Shown here piece by piece: positions 39,717 to 52,479 of a stretch of DNA of 64,000 nt. The DNA is from Gadus chalcogrammus (taxonomy: Eukaryota; Chordata; Actinopteri; Gadiformes; Gadidae). Every line of letters starts with the position of its first letter. The stretch's first letter is position 1. The notes beneath the pieces were generated by a model. That model had not been told where the DNA came from and made no database searches. It saw nothing but the letters and a program-made list of their open reading frames with translations. The position numbers and the translations under genes were made by a program. The stretch is from positions 16,966,896 through 17,030,895 of the forward strand of contig NC_079423.1 in assembly GCF_026213295.1 (NCBI RefSeq). Reading direction: 5' to 3'.

Positions 39717-40310
39717 TGAAGACGAGGCTTCGCTCACAGGCTGCTGTCTGAGTCCCAGAGACTTGTGGAGGTGGAGGCGGTCTATGGAGTTGGAGGTGGA
39801 GGTGGTCTTTGGAGGTGGAGGTGGAGGTGGTCTTTGGAGGTGGAGGTGGTCATTGAAGATGAAGGTGGTCATTGAAGATGAAGGTGGTCATTCGAGGTGG
39901 AGGTGGTCATTCGAGGTGGAGGTGGTCATTCGAGGTGTTCTTTGGGTCCTCATTGTTTTCTGGATACCCTGCCGCCATTTTGGCACATTCACTCATTGCG
40001 AGTTTATTTTAAATCGATGTTGCGTCTTAAGAATGGTTCAACGTATACGTGTATACGATTGGCGGTTTATGTTTATTGACATTTAACAGTGTGTAGTTCT
40101 TGCTTTGGCAGATTTATTGAGATCAGGGATACATTTTGGGGAATAAATTATTGGCTGATGCTGTGAGTGCATATTGAGACACATTATTGGTTTGTTTTAA
40201 ATGTACTTATACATTTATTCATTTATAAAGTGTTTTGGGGGGTGAGTCCTGTTTCAGGGTTCTCCGTTGTTCCTGTGGTTTGTAAAGTGATTAAAGACGG
40301 ATTGCACGCC
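39717..40310 (+). other. obscn: obscn 3' untranslated region
   Basis: Starts after TGA 39714-39716. It contains a ggaggtggtctttggaggtgga-type tandem stretch at 39765-39940. Candidate poly(A) signals are AATAAA at 40142-40147 and ATTAAA at about 40290-40295. The exact cleavage site is not visible. Confidence 0.65.
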
Positions 40311-40535
40311 GCAACGTGCCTGTGAACTCTACCTGTGAAACCATTTCAGGGCTCTTAATGAAACAAAAGTGATCGATCAGCGTCTCCTTGTCTTTTCTTC
40401 ATCCCCCACCCCATGCAAACACAGTCTTGGCACATGTAGGGACGTATTTTAAGTGGAGCAAATGCAATTACGTGAAAGGCTAATAATGTTAATATTGGTT
40501 TTTGGCTTTACTATTAGGGTTCGACTACGCCTCGC

Positions 40536-40680
40536 ATCCGTGAGGAACTCGGATTAGAGCCGCTGCTCCTTTACTTAGAAAGGAGTCAGCTGAGGTGGTT
40601 CGGGCATCTGGCAAGGATGCCCACTGGGCGCCTCCCTTGGGAGGTGTTTCCCGACCAGGAAATGCGCTCCTCGAACATCA
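40536..40680 (+). mobile_element. LINE ORF2 C-terminal fragment
   Basis: Translates without interruption to REELGLEPLLLYLERSQLRW then FGHLARMPTGRLPWEVF. The SQLRWFGHLxRMPxGRLP motif is common at the end of teleost non-LTR retrotransposon ORFs. It lies between the obscn 3' end and the satellite and is too short to be active. Confidence 0.7.
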
Positions 40681-41621
40681 GCAGAACCCAACCGTCACCC
40701 CCTTCAAAGGTTTACCCTTCTTGTTGGCTCGGATAAAAAGCGACCCTTACGTTTTATTCGACGACGAGCGATAAAATACGACTGTGTTGCCCCTTATGTT
40801 TATATGCTGGTATAAACATAAGGTGTAAGGCTAATTGGCTCGGATAAAAAGCGACAGTGTTGCCCCTTATGTTTTATATGGCGACGAGCGATAAAAAACG
40901 TAAGTGTTACCCCTTAGGTTTAATTCAACAACGACCGATAAAAAGCGACAGTGTTACCCCTTATGTTTTATTCGACAACGACCGATAAAAAGCGACAGTG
41001 TTGCCCCTTATGTTATATTTCACAACAACCAATAAAAAACAACAGTGTTAAACCTTATGTATTTTTTCATGGCGTGTGATAAAAAGCAACAGTGTTACTC
41101 TTATATTTTATTAGACAACGATGATAAAAAAAAAACGACAGTGTTACCCCTTATGTTTTATTCGACAACGACCAATAAAAAATGACAGTGTTACCCCTTA
41201 TGTTTTATTTGACAACGACCAATAAAAAACAATAGTGTTACCCCTTATGTTTTTTTCCATGCCGAAAGATAAAAAGCGACAGTGTAACCCCTTATGTTTT
41301 TTTCCATGACGTGTGATAAAAAGCGACAGTGTTACCCCTTATGTTTTTTTTTCATGACGAAAGATAAAAAGCGACAGTGTTACCCCTTATGATTTTTTCC
41401 ATGACGAAAGATAAAAAGCAACAGTGTTACCCCTTATGTTTAATTAGACAACGATGATAAAAAAAAAACGACAGTGTTACCCCTTATGTTTTTTTCCATG
41501 ACAAAAGATAAAAAGCGACAGTGTTACCCCTTATGTTTTATTCAACGAGAGCAAAAAAAGACGACAGTGTTACCCCTTATGTTTTTTTCCGTGACGAAAG
41601 ATAGAAAGCGACAGTGTTACC

Positions 41622-41890
41622 CAGGGCCGGCGCTGGCCGTTTCGGAGCCCTAGGCGACTCGAAATCAACTTGCGCCCTGGACAGGTCTTGCGAGCGGGGG
41701 GGGGGGGGGGGTGCTACGCTGACGGTTTCAGGCCGCCCTGACAATTGCTCCCGCGCCCCCTCGCTTCTCCGTTCGCGTCGTATATTTTAATTGATATATT
41801 TTTTAATTAAGGGCGCCACCAGAGGGCGCCCCCAACGCATTTGTCGCCCTAGGCGGTCGCCTAGCTCGCCTATGCCGATCGCCGGCCCTG
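41622..41890. mobile_element. hAT-like MITE inside satellite, with 8-bp target duplication
   Basis: 269 bp bounded by CAGGGCCGGCG and its inverse, flanked by GTGTTACC at 41614-41621 and 41891-41898. An 8-bp duplication and CAGGG-type termini are hallmarks of hAT elements. There is no transposase. The interior includes a G run, a gcgccacc/agagggcgcc stretch and ccctaggcggtcgcctag near the right end. The duplicated target is part of the satellite unit itself. Confidence 0.9.
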
Positions 41891-43390
41891 GTGTTACCCC
41901 TTATGTTTTTTTCCGTGACGAAAGATAAAAAGCAAACGTGTTACCCCTTATGTTTTTTTTTCATGACGAAAGATAAAAAGCGACAGTGTTACCGCTTATG
42001 TTTTTTTTTCATGACGAAAGATAAAAAGCGACAGTGTTACCCCTTATGTTTTTTTTTCATGACGAAAGATAAAAAGCGACAGTGTTACCCCTTATGTTTT
42101 TTTCCGTGACGAAAGATAAAAAGCGACAGTGTTACCCCTTATGTTTTTTTCCATGACGAAAGATAAAAAACGACAGTGTTACCCCTTATGTATTTGTCCA
42201 TGACGAAAGATAAAAAACGACAGTGTTACCCCTTATGTTTTTTTCCATGGCGAAAGATAAAAAACGACAGTGTTACCCCTTATGTATTTTTCCATGACGA
42301 AAGATAAAAAACGACAGTGTTACCCCTTATGTATTTGTCCATGACCTAAGATAAAAAACGACAGTGTTACCCCTTATGTATTTGTCCATGACGAAAGATA
42401 AAAAACGACAGTGTTACCCCTTATGTTTTTTTCCATGGCGAAAGATAAAAAACGACAGTGTTACCCCTTATGTTTTTATTTCATGACGAAAGATAAAAAG
42501 CGACAGTGTTACCCCTTATGTTTTTTTTTTTTTTTTTTTCATGACGAAAGATAAAAAGTGACAGTGTTACCACTTATGTTTTTTTCCATGACGAAAGATA
42601 AAAAACAACAGTGTTACCCCTTACGTTTTATTCAACAACGAGCGCAAAAAAACGACAGTGTTACCCCTTATGTTTTTTTCCGTGACGAAAGATAGAAAGC
42701 GACAGTGTTACCCCTTATGTTTTTTTCCGTGACGAAAGATAAAAAGCGAACGTGTTACCCCTTATGTTTTTTTTTCATGACGAAAGATAAAAAGCGACAG
42801 TGTTACCCCTTATGTTTTTTTTTCATGACGAAAGATAAAAAGCGACAGTGTTACCCCTTATGTTTTTTTTTCATGACGAAAGATAAAAAGCGACAGTGTT
42901 ACCCCTTATGTTTTTTTCCGTGACGAAAGATAAAAAGCGACAGTGTTACCCCTTATGTTTTTTTCCATGACGAAAGATAAAAAACGACAGTGTTACCCCT
43001 TATGTATTTGTCCATGACGAAAGATAAAAAACGACAGTGTTACCCCTTATGTTTTTTTCCATGGCGAAAGATAAAAAACGACAGTGTTACCCCTTATGTA
43101 TTTTTCCATGACGAAAGATAAAAAACGACAGTGTTACCCCTTATGTTTTTTTCCATGGCGAAAGATAAAAAACGACAGTGTTACCCCTTATGTTTTTATT
43201 TCATGACGAAAGATAAAAAGCGACAGTGTTACCCCTTATGTTTTTTTTTCATGACGAAAGATAAAAAGTGACAGTGTTACCACTTATGTTTTTTTCCATG
43301 ACGAAAGATAAAAAACAACAGTGTTACCCCTTACGTTTTATTCAACAACGAGCGCAAAAAAACAACAGTGTTACCCCTTATGTTTTTATG

Positions 43391-43870
43391 CTGGTGACCG
43401 ATAAAATACAGCAGTGTCAAAATGTACTTCCGAACGAGTCCTATTATCTTACTCTGTGGTACAGTGGATACAGCTTTGGGCTTTAGTATCTGAGTTCCTC
43501 TGTTCAATTCCCACCGAGGTCACTTAACTGTTTCCATTGATTCGACTTATTACTTTAGATACACGTTTCATGTGTATTGTAATGTCAAGTATAACTTCAA
43601 AAGGTTTATTTTTCAGTGCCCAGGTGGTGCAGTGGTAAGAGAGTGCTTTAACACTCTGTTGACCCTGGTTCGAATCCTCATATAAACACACAGCCACAGT
43701 GGGAGGAGGTGGGCTCTCACCTATAAATTCAGCTTATTTCTTCTACAAATTGTAAGGTCAAGTATAACTTCCGAAGTATTTAATTACTGTGTCCTGGTGG
43801 TGCAGTGGTATATTATAGGGTGATAGATTAACACTCTGTAGACTCGGGTTTGAGTCCCCGCTACCTCATT
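43391..43870 (+). other. 480-bp tRNA-like insert in satellite, copy 1
   Basis: Non-satellite sequence with three tRNA-like modules. One is around 43445-43515 (tggtacagtggatac, then tgttcaattccc). The second is 43615-43685 (ggtggtgcagtggtaagaga, then ggttcgaatcc, a perfect B-box core). The third is 43795-43860 (ggtggtgcagtggtat, then gggtttgagtccc). Acceptor stems do not pair well, so these are SINE heads or tRNA pseudogenes rather than working tRNA genes. Confidence 0.7.
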
Positions 43871-45240
43871 TGACGACGAGCTACAAAAAAACGACAGTGT
43901 TACCCCTTATGTTTAATTTGACAACGACCAGTAAAAAACGAGTGTTACCCCTTATGTTTTATTAGACAACGATGATAAAAAAAAACCGACAGTGTTACCC
44001 CTTATGTTTTTTTCCATGACAAAAGATAAAAAGCGACAGTGTTACCCCTTATGTTTTTTTCCATGACGAAAGATAAAAAACGACAGTGTTACCCCTTATG
44101 TTTTATTCAACGAGAGCAAAAAAAAACGACAGTGTTACCCCTTATGTTTTTTTCCATGGCGAAAGATAAAAAGCGACAGTGTTACCCCTTATGTTTTTTT
44201 TTCATGACGAAAGATAAAAAACGACAGTGTTACCCCTTATGTTTTTTTTTCATGACGAAAGATAAAAAACGACAGTGTTACCCCTTTTTTTTTTTTTGTC
44301 ATGACGAAAGATAAAAAACGACAGTGTTACCCCTTATGTTTTTTTCCATGACGAAAGATAAAAAACGACAGTGTTACCCCTTATGTATTTTTTCATGACG
44401 TGTGATAAAAAGCGACAGTGTTACCCCTTATGTTTTATTCAACGAGAGCAAAAAAAACGACAGTGTTACCCCTTATGTTTTTTTTCATGACGAAAGATAA
44501 AAAACGACAGTGTTACCCCTTATGTTTTTTTTTCATGACGAAAGATAAAAAAGCGACAGTGTTACCCCTTATGTTTTTTTTTCATGACGAAAGATAAAAA
44601 GCGACAGTGTTACCCCTTATGTATTTTTCCATGACGAAAGATAAAAAACGACAGTGTTACCCCTTATGTTTTTTTCCATGGCGAAAGATAAAAAACGACA
44701 GTGTTACCCCTTCTGTTTTTTTTTCATGACGAAAGATAAAAAGCGACAGTGTTACCCCTTATGTTTTTTTCCATGACGAAAGATAAAAAACGACAGTGTT
44801 ACCCCTTATGTATTTTTCCATGGCGAAAGATAAAAAGCGACAGTGTTACCCCTTATGTTTTTTTTCATGACGAAAGATAAAAAACGACAGTGTTACCCCT
44901 TATGTTTTTTTCCATGGCGAAAGATAAAAAACTACAGTGTTACCCCTTATGTTTTTTTCCGTGACGAAAGATAAAAAGCGACAGTGTTACCCCTTATGTA
45001 TTTTTCCATGACGAAAGATAAAAAACGAAAGTGTTACCCCTTATGTATTTTTCCATGACGAAAGATAAAAAACGACAGTGTTACCCCTTATGTTTTTTTC
45101 CATGGCGAAAGATAAAAAACGACAGTGTTACCCCTTATGTTTTTTTCCATGACGAAAGATAAAAAACAACAGTGTTACCCCTTACGTTTTATTCAACAAC
45201 GAGCGCAAAAAAACAACAGTGTTACCCCTTATGTTTTTAT

Positions 45241-45720
45241 GCTGGTGACTGATAAAATACAGCAGTGTCAAAATGTACTTCCGAACGGGTCCTATAATCT
45301 TACTCTGTGGTACAGTGGATACAGCTTTGGGCTTTAGTATCTGAGTTCCTCTGTTCAATTCCCACGAGGTCACTTAACTGTTTCCATTGATTCGACTTAT
45401 TACTTTAGACACACGTTTCATGTGTATTGTAATGTCAAGTATAACTTCAAAAGGTTTATTTTTCAGTGCCCAGGTGGTGCAGTGGTAAGAGAGTGCTTTA
45501 ACACTCTGTTGACCCTCGTTCGAATCCTCATATAAACACACAGCCACAGTGGGAGGAGGTGGGCTCTCACCTATAAATTCAGCTTATTTCTTCTACAAAT
45601 TGTAAGGTCAAGCATAACTTCCGAAGTATTTAATTACTGTGTCCTGGTGGTGCAGTGGTATATTATAGGGTGATAGATTAACACTCTGTAGACTCGGGTT
45701 TGAGTCCCCACTACCTCATT
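45241..45720 (+). other. 480-bp tRNA-like insert in satellite, copy 2
   Basis: Nearly identical to 43391-43870, with a handful of substitutions and a small indel (cccacgagg for cccaccgagg). The flanking satellite units also match, so this is a duplication of a larger block about 1.85 kb long, not two insertions. Confidence 0.85.
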
Positions 45721-48700
45721 TGACGACGAGCTACAAAAAAACGACAGTGTTACCCCTTATGTTTAATTTGACAACGACCAGTAAAAAACGACAGTGTTAC
45801 CCCTTATGTTTTATTAGACAACGATGATAAAAAAACGACAGTGTTACCCCTTATGTTTTTTTCCATGACAAAAGATAAAAAGCGACAGTGTTACCCCTTA
45901 TGTTTTTTTCCATGACGAAAGATAAAAAAACGACAGTGTTACCCCTTATGTTTTTTTTCATGACGAAAGATAAAAAACGACAGTGTTACCCCTTATGTTT
46001 TTTTTTCATGACGAAAAATAAAAAGCGACAGTGTTACCCCTTATGTTTTTTTTTCATGACGAAAGATAAAAAGCGACAGTGTTACCCCTTATGTTTTTTT
46101 TTCATGACGAAAGATAAAAAACGACAGTGTTACCCCTTATGTTTTTTTCCATGACGAAAGATAAAAAACGACAGTGTTACCCCTTATGTTTTTTTCCATG
46201 ACGAAAGATAAAAAACGACAGTGTTACCCCTTATGTTTTTTTCCATGGCGAAAGATAAAAAACGACAGTGTTACCCCTTATGTTTTTTTCCGTGACGAAA
46301 GATAAAAAACGACAGTGTTACCCCTTATGTTTTTTTTCATGACGAAAGATAAAAAGCGACAGTGTTACCCCTTATGTTTTTTTTCATGACGAAAAATAAA
46401 AAGCGACAGTGTTACCCCTTATGTTTTTTTTTCATGACGAAAGATAAAAAGCGACAGTGTTACCCCTTATGTTTTTTTCCATGACGAAAGATAAAAAGCG
46501 ACAGTGTTACCCCTTATGTTTTTTTCCATGATGAAAGATAAAAAACGACAGTGTTACCCCTTATGTTTTTTTCCATGACGAAAGATAAAAAACAACAGTG
46601 TTACCCCTTATGTTTTTTTCCATGACGAAAGATAAAAAGCGACAGTGTTACCCCTTATGTTTTTTTCCATGACGAAACATAAAAAGCGACAGTGTTACCC
46701 CTTATGTTTTTTTCCATGACGAAAGATAAAAAACGACAGTGTTACCCCTTATGTTTTTTTCCATGGCGAAAGAAAAAAAACGACAGTGTTACCCCTTATG
46801 TTTTTTTCCGTGACGAAAGATAAAAAGCGACAGTGTTACCCCTTATGTTTTTTTTTCATGATGAAAGATAAAAAGCGACAGTGTTACCCCTTATGTTTTT
46901 TTTTCATGACCTAAGATAAAAAACGACAGTGTTACCCCTTATGTATTTTTCCATGACGAAAGATAATAAACGACAGTGTTACCCCTTATGTATTTTTCCA
47001 TGACGAAAGATAAAAAACGACAGTGTTACCCCTTATGTTTTTTTCCATGGCGAAAGATAAAAAACGACAGTGTTACCCCTTATGTTTTTTTCCGTGACGA
47101 AAGATAAAAAACGACAGTGTTACCCCTTATGTTTTTTTTCATGACGAAAGATAAAAAGCGACAGTGTTACCCCTTATGTTTTTTTTTCATGACGAAAGAT
47201 AAAAAGCGACAGTGTTACCCCTTATGTTTTTTTTTCATGACGAAAGATAAAAAGCGACAGTGTTACCCCTTATGTTTTTTTCCATGACGAAAGATAAAAA
47301 GCGACAGTGTTACCCCTTATGTTTTTTTCCATGACGAAAGATAAAAAACGACAGTGTTACCCCTTATGTTTTTTTCCATGACGAAAGATAAAAAACAACA
47401 GTGTTACCCCTTATGTTTTTTTCCATGACGAAAGATAAAAAGCGACAGTGTTACCCCTTATGTTTTTTTCCATGACGAAACATAAAAAGCGACAGTGTTA
47501 CCCCTTATGTTTTTTTCCATGACGAAAGATAAAAAACGACAGTGTTACCCCTTATGTTTTTTTCCATGGCGAAAGAAAAAAAACGACAGTGTTACCCCTT
47601 ATGTTTTTTTCCGTGACGAAAGATAAAAAGCGACAGTGTTACCCCTTATGTTTTTTTTTATGACGAAAGATAAAAAGCGACAGTGTTACCCCTTATGTTT
47701 TTTTTTCATGACCTAAGATAAAAAACGACAGTGTTACCCCTTATGTTTTTTTCCATGACAAAAGATAAAAAACGACAGTGTTACCCCTTGTTTTTTTCCA
47801 TGACGAAAGATAAAAAACGACAGTGTTACCCCTTATGTTTTTTTCCATGGCGAAAGATAAAAAACGACAGTGTTACCCCTTATGTTTTTTTCCGTGACGA
47901 AAGATAAAAAACGACAGTGCTACCCCTTATGTTTTTTTTTCATGACGAAAGATAAAAAGCGACAGTGTTACCCCTTATGTTTTTTTTTCATGACGAAAAA
48001 TAAAAAGCGACAGTGTTACCCCTTATGTTTTTTTTTTCATGACGAAAGATAAAAAGCGACAGTGTTACCCCTTATGTTTTTTTCCATGACGAAACATAAA
48101 AAACAACAGTGTTACCCCTTATGTTTTTTTCCATGACGAAAGATAAAAAGCGACAGTGTTACCCCTTATGTTTTTTTCCATGACGAAACATAAAAAGCGA
48201 CAGTGTTACCCCTTATGTTTTTTTCCATGACGAAAGATAAAAAACGACAGTGTTACCCCTTATGTTTTTTTCCATGGCGAAAGAAAAAAAACGACAGTGT
48301 TACCCCTTATGTTTTTTTCCGTGACGAAAGATAAAAAGCGACAGTGTTACCCCTTATGTTTTTTTTTCATGATGAAAGATAAAAAGCGACAGTGTTACCC
48401 CTTATGTTTTTTTTTCATGACCTAAGATAAAAAACGACAGTGTTACCCCTTATGTATTTTTCCATGACGAAAGATAAAAAACGACAGTGATACCCCTTAT
48501 GTTTTTTTCCATGGCGAAAGATAAAAAACGACAGTGTTACCCCTTATGTTTTTTTCCATGGCGAAAGATAAAAAACGACAGTGTTTCCCCTTATGTTTTT
48601 TTCCGTGACGAAAGATAAAAAACGACAGTGTTACCCCTTATGTTTTTTTTTCATGACGAAAGATAAAAAGCGACAGTGTTACCCCTTATGTTTTTTTTTC

Positions 48701-51700
48701 ATGACGAAAGATAAAAAGCGACAGTGTTACCCCTTATGTTTTTTTTTCATGACGAAAGATAAAAAGCGACAGTGTTACCCCTTATGTTTTTTTCCATGAC
48801 GAAAGATAAAAAGCGACAGTGTTACCCCTTATGTTTTTTTCCATGACGAAAGATAAAAAACGACAGTGTTACCCCTTATGTTTTTTTCCATGACGAAAGA
48901 TAAAAAACAACAGTGCTACCCCTTATGTTTTTTTCCATGACGAAAGATAAAAAGCGACAGTGTTACCCCTTATGTTTTTTTCCATGACGAAACATAAAAA
49001 GCGACAGTGTTACCCCTTATGTTTTTTTCCATGACGAAAGATAAAAAACGACAGTGTTACCCCTTATGTTTTTTTCTATGGCGAAAGAAAAAAAACGACA
49101 GTGTTACCCCTTATGTTTTTTTCCGTGACGAAAGATAAAAAGCGACAGTGTTACCCCTTATGTTTTTTTTTCATGATGAAAGATAAAAAGCGACAGTGTT
49201 ACCCCTTATGTTTTTTTTTCATGACCTAAGATAAAAAACGACAGTGTTACCCCTTATGTATTTTTCCATGACGAAAGATAAAAAACGACAGTGTTACCCC
49301 TTATGTTTTTTTCCATGGCGAAAGATAAAAAACGACAGTGTTACCCCTTATGTTTTTTTCCGTGACGAAAGATAAAAAGCGACAGTGTTACCCCTTATGT
49401 ATTTTTCCATGACGAAAGATAAAAAACGACAGTGTTACCCCTTATGTTTTTTTCCATGGCGAAAGATAAAAAACGACAGTGTTACCCCTTATGTTTTTTT
49501 CCGTGACGAAAGATAAAAAGCGACAGTGTTACCCCTTATGTTTTTTTCCGTGACGAAAGATAAAAAGCAACAGTGTTACCCCTTATGTTTTTTTCCGTGA
49601 CGAAAGATAAAAAGCGACAGTGTTACCCCTTATGTATTTTTCCATGACGAAAGATAAAAAACGACAGTGTTATCCCTTATGTTTTTTTCCATGGCGAAAG
49701 ATAAAAAACGACAGTGTTACCCCTTATGTTTTTTTCCGTGACGAAAGATAAAAAGCGACAGTGTTACCCCTTATGTTTTTTTTCATGACGAAAGATAAAA
49801 AACGACAGTGTTACCCCTTATGTTTTTTTTCATGATGAAAGATAAAAAGCGACAGTGTTACCCCTTATGTTTTTTTTTCATGACCTAAGATAAAAAGCGA
49901 CAGTGTTACCCCTTATGTTTTTTTTTCATGACGAAAGATAAAAAGCGACAGTGTTACCCCTTATGTTTTTTTCCATGACGAAAGATAAAAAGCGACAGTG
50001 TTACCCCTTATGTTTTTTTTTCATGATGAAAGATAAAAAGCGACAGTGTTACCCCTTATGTTTTTTTTTCATGACCTAAGATAAAAAGCGACAGTGTTAC
50101 CCCTTATGTATTTTTTCATGACGTGTGATAAAAAGCGACAGTGTTACCCCTTATGTTTTATTCAACGAGAGCAAAAAAAACGACAGTGTTACCCCTTATG
50201 TATTTTTCCATGACGAAAGATAAAAAACGACAGTGTTACCCCTTATGTATTTTTCCATGACGAAAGATAAAAAACGACAGTGTTACCCCTTATGTTTTTT
50301 TCCATGGCGAAAGATAAAAAACGACAGTATTACCCCTTATGTTTTTTTCCGTGACGAAAGATAAAAAGCGACAGTGTTACCCCTTATGTTTTTTTCCGTG
50401 ACGAAAGATAAAAAGCCACAGTGTTACCCCTTATGTTTTTTTAACATGACGAAAGATAAAAAACGACTGTGTTACCCCTTATGTTTTTTTCCGTGACGAA
50501 AGATAAAAAGCGACAGTGTTACCCCTTATGTTTTTTTTTCATGACGAAAGATAAAAAACGACAGTGTTACCCCTTATGTTTTTTTCCGTGACGAAAGATA
50601 AAAAGCGACAGTGTTACCCCTTATGTTTTTTTTTCATGACGAAAGATAAAAAACGACAGTGTTACCCCTTATGTTTTTTTTACATGACGAAAGATAAAAA
50701 ACGACAGTGTTACCCCTTAGGTTTTTTTCCATGACTAAAGATAAAAAACGACAGTGTTACCCCTTATGTTTTTTTCCATGACGAAAGATAAAAAACAACA
50801 GTGTTACCCCTTATGTTTTTTTCCATGACGAAAGATAAAAAGCGACAGTGTTACCCCTTATGTATTTTTTCATGACGTGTGATAAAAAGCGACAGTGTTA
50901 CCCCTTATGTTTTATTAAACGAGAGCAAAAAAAACGACAGTGTTACCCCTTATGTTTTTTTCCATGGCGAAAGATAAAAAACGACGGTGTTACCCCTTAT
51001 GTTTTTTTCCGTGACGAAAGATAAAAAGCGACAGTGTTACCCCTTATGTATTTTTCCATGACGAAAGATAAAAAACGACAGTGTTACCCCTTATGTTTTT
51101 TTCCGTGACGAAAGATTAAAAGCGACATTGTTACCCCTTATGTTTTTTTTTCATGACGAAAGATAAAAAGCGACAGTGTTACCCCTTATGTTTTTTTCCA
51201 TGACGAAAGATAAAAAGCGACAGTGTTACCCCTTATGTATTTTTTCATGACGTTTGATAAAAAGCGACAGTGTTACCCCTTATGTTTTATTCAACGAGAT
51301 CAAAAAAAACGACAGTGTTACCCCTTATGTATTTTTCCATGACGAAAGATAAAAAGCGACAGTGTTACCCCTTATGTTTTTTTCCATGGCGAAAGATAAA
51401 AAACGACAGTGTTACCCCTTATGTTTTTTTCCATGGCGAAAGATAAAAAGCGACAGTGTTACCCCTTATGTTTTATTAGACAACGATGATAAAAAAAAAA
51501 ACAGTGTTACCCCTTATGTTTTTTTCCATGACGAAAGATAAAAAGCGACAGTGTTACCCCTTATGTATTTTTTCATGATGTGTGATAAAAAGCGACAGTG
51601 TTACCCCTTATGTTTTATCAGACAACGATGATAAAAAAAAAACGACAGTGTTACCCCTTATGTTTTATTTGACAACGACCAATAAAAAACGACAGTGTTA

Positions 51701-52230
51701 CCACCTATGTATTTTCCATGACGAAAGATAAAAAACGACAGTGTTACCCCTTACGTTTTATTGGATGACGAGCGATAAAAAACGACAGTGTTACCCCTTA
51801 TGTTTTTTTCCATGACGAAAGATAAAAAACGACAGTGTTACCCCTTATGTTTTATTAGACAACGAGCGCAAAAAACGACGGTGTTACCCCTTATGTTTTA
51901 TTCAACGTGAGCAAAAAAAACAACAGTGTTACCCCTTATGTTTTTTTCCATGACGAAAGATAAAAAGCGACAGTGTTACCCCTTATGTATTTGTTCATGA
52001 CGTGTGATAAAAAACGACAGTGTTACCCCTTATGTTTTATTCAACAACGAGCGCAAAAAACGACAGTGTTACCCCTTATGTTTTATTTGACAACGACAAA
52101 AAAAAAACGACAGTGTTACCCCTTATGTCTTATTAGACGATAAAAAATTACTTACTTTTCGTTTGACGACGACCTATAAAAAGCGACAGTGTTACCCCTT
52201 ATGTTATATTCGACAGTGACCATAAAAAAC

Positions 52231-52478
52231 GAGCCGCTCGTCATGGAAAAACACATAAGGGGTAACACTTTCACTTCTTATCGGTCATTGTCAAATAAAA
52301 CTTAAGGGGTAACACTGTCGCTTTTTATGGCACAACATGAAAAAATACATAAGGGGTAACACTGTCGCTTTTTATGGCACAACATGAAAAAATACATAAG
52401 GGGTAACGCTGTTAAGGGGTAACGCTGTTAAGGGGTAACGCTGTTAAGGGGTAACGCTGTTAAGGGGTAACGCTTTAA
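52231..52478. repeat. Reversed-orientation end of satellite and 16-bp subrepeat
   Basis: The unit switches strand here (tcatggaaaaacacataagg, then ggtaacactgtcgctttttat). It then degenerates into five copies of the 16-mer aaggggtaacgctgtt at about 52398-52475. The array ends at unique sequence near 52480. Confidence 0.9.
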
Positions 52479-52479
52479 T

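Larger units (their letters stand above)
40726..52230. repeat. 11.5-kb satellite of a ~47-bp unit
   Basis: A head-to-tail array of a unit reading gacagtgttaccccttatg, a T run, ccatgacgaaagataaaaa and c. The spacing is 47 bp where checked, for example 42125 to 42172 and 47282 to 47329. Units vary in T-run length (about 7-9), in ccatg/ccgtg/ttcatg, and in aaaaaacgac/aaaaagcgac. The first 1 kb uses a related, more diverse form with ttattcgacaacgaccgataaaa. More than 200 copies fit the length. Repeated MTKDKKRQCYPLCFFF-like frames are by-products of 48-bp units and are not genes. Confidence 0.97.

Noticed and set aside
41891..48799. Repeated 60-90-codon frames MLPLMFFSMTKDKKRQCYPLCFFF on the plus strand
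   Set aside because: They follow satellite units whose length happens to be 48 bp and break wherever a 47-bp unit occurs. No conserved start context, no codon signal.
40726..52478. Possible CRISPR array
   Set aside because: Units are adjacent with no unique spacers, the host is a vertebrate, and no cas genes are present. It is a satellite.
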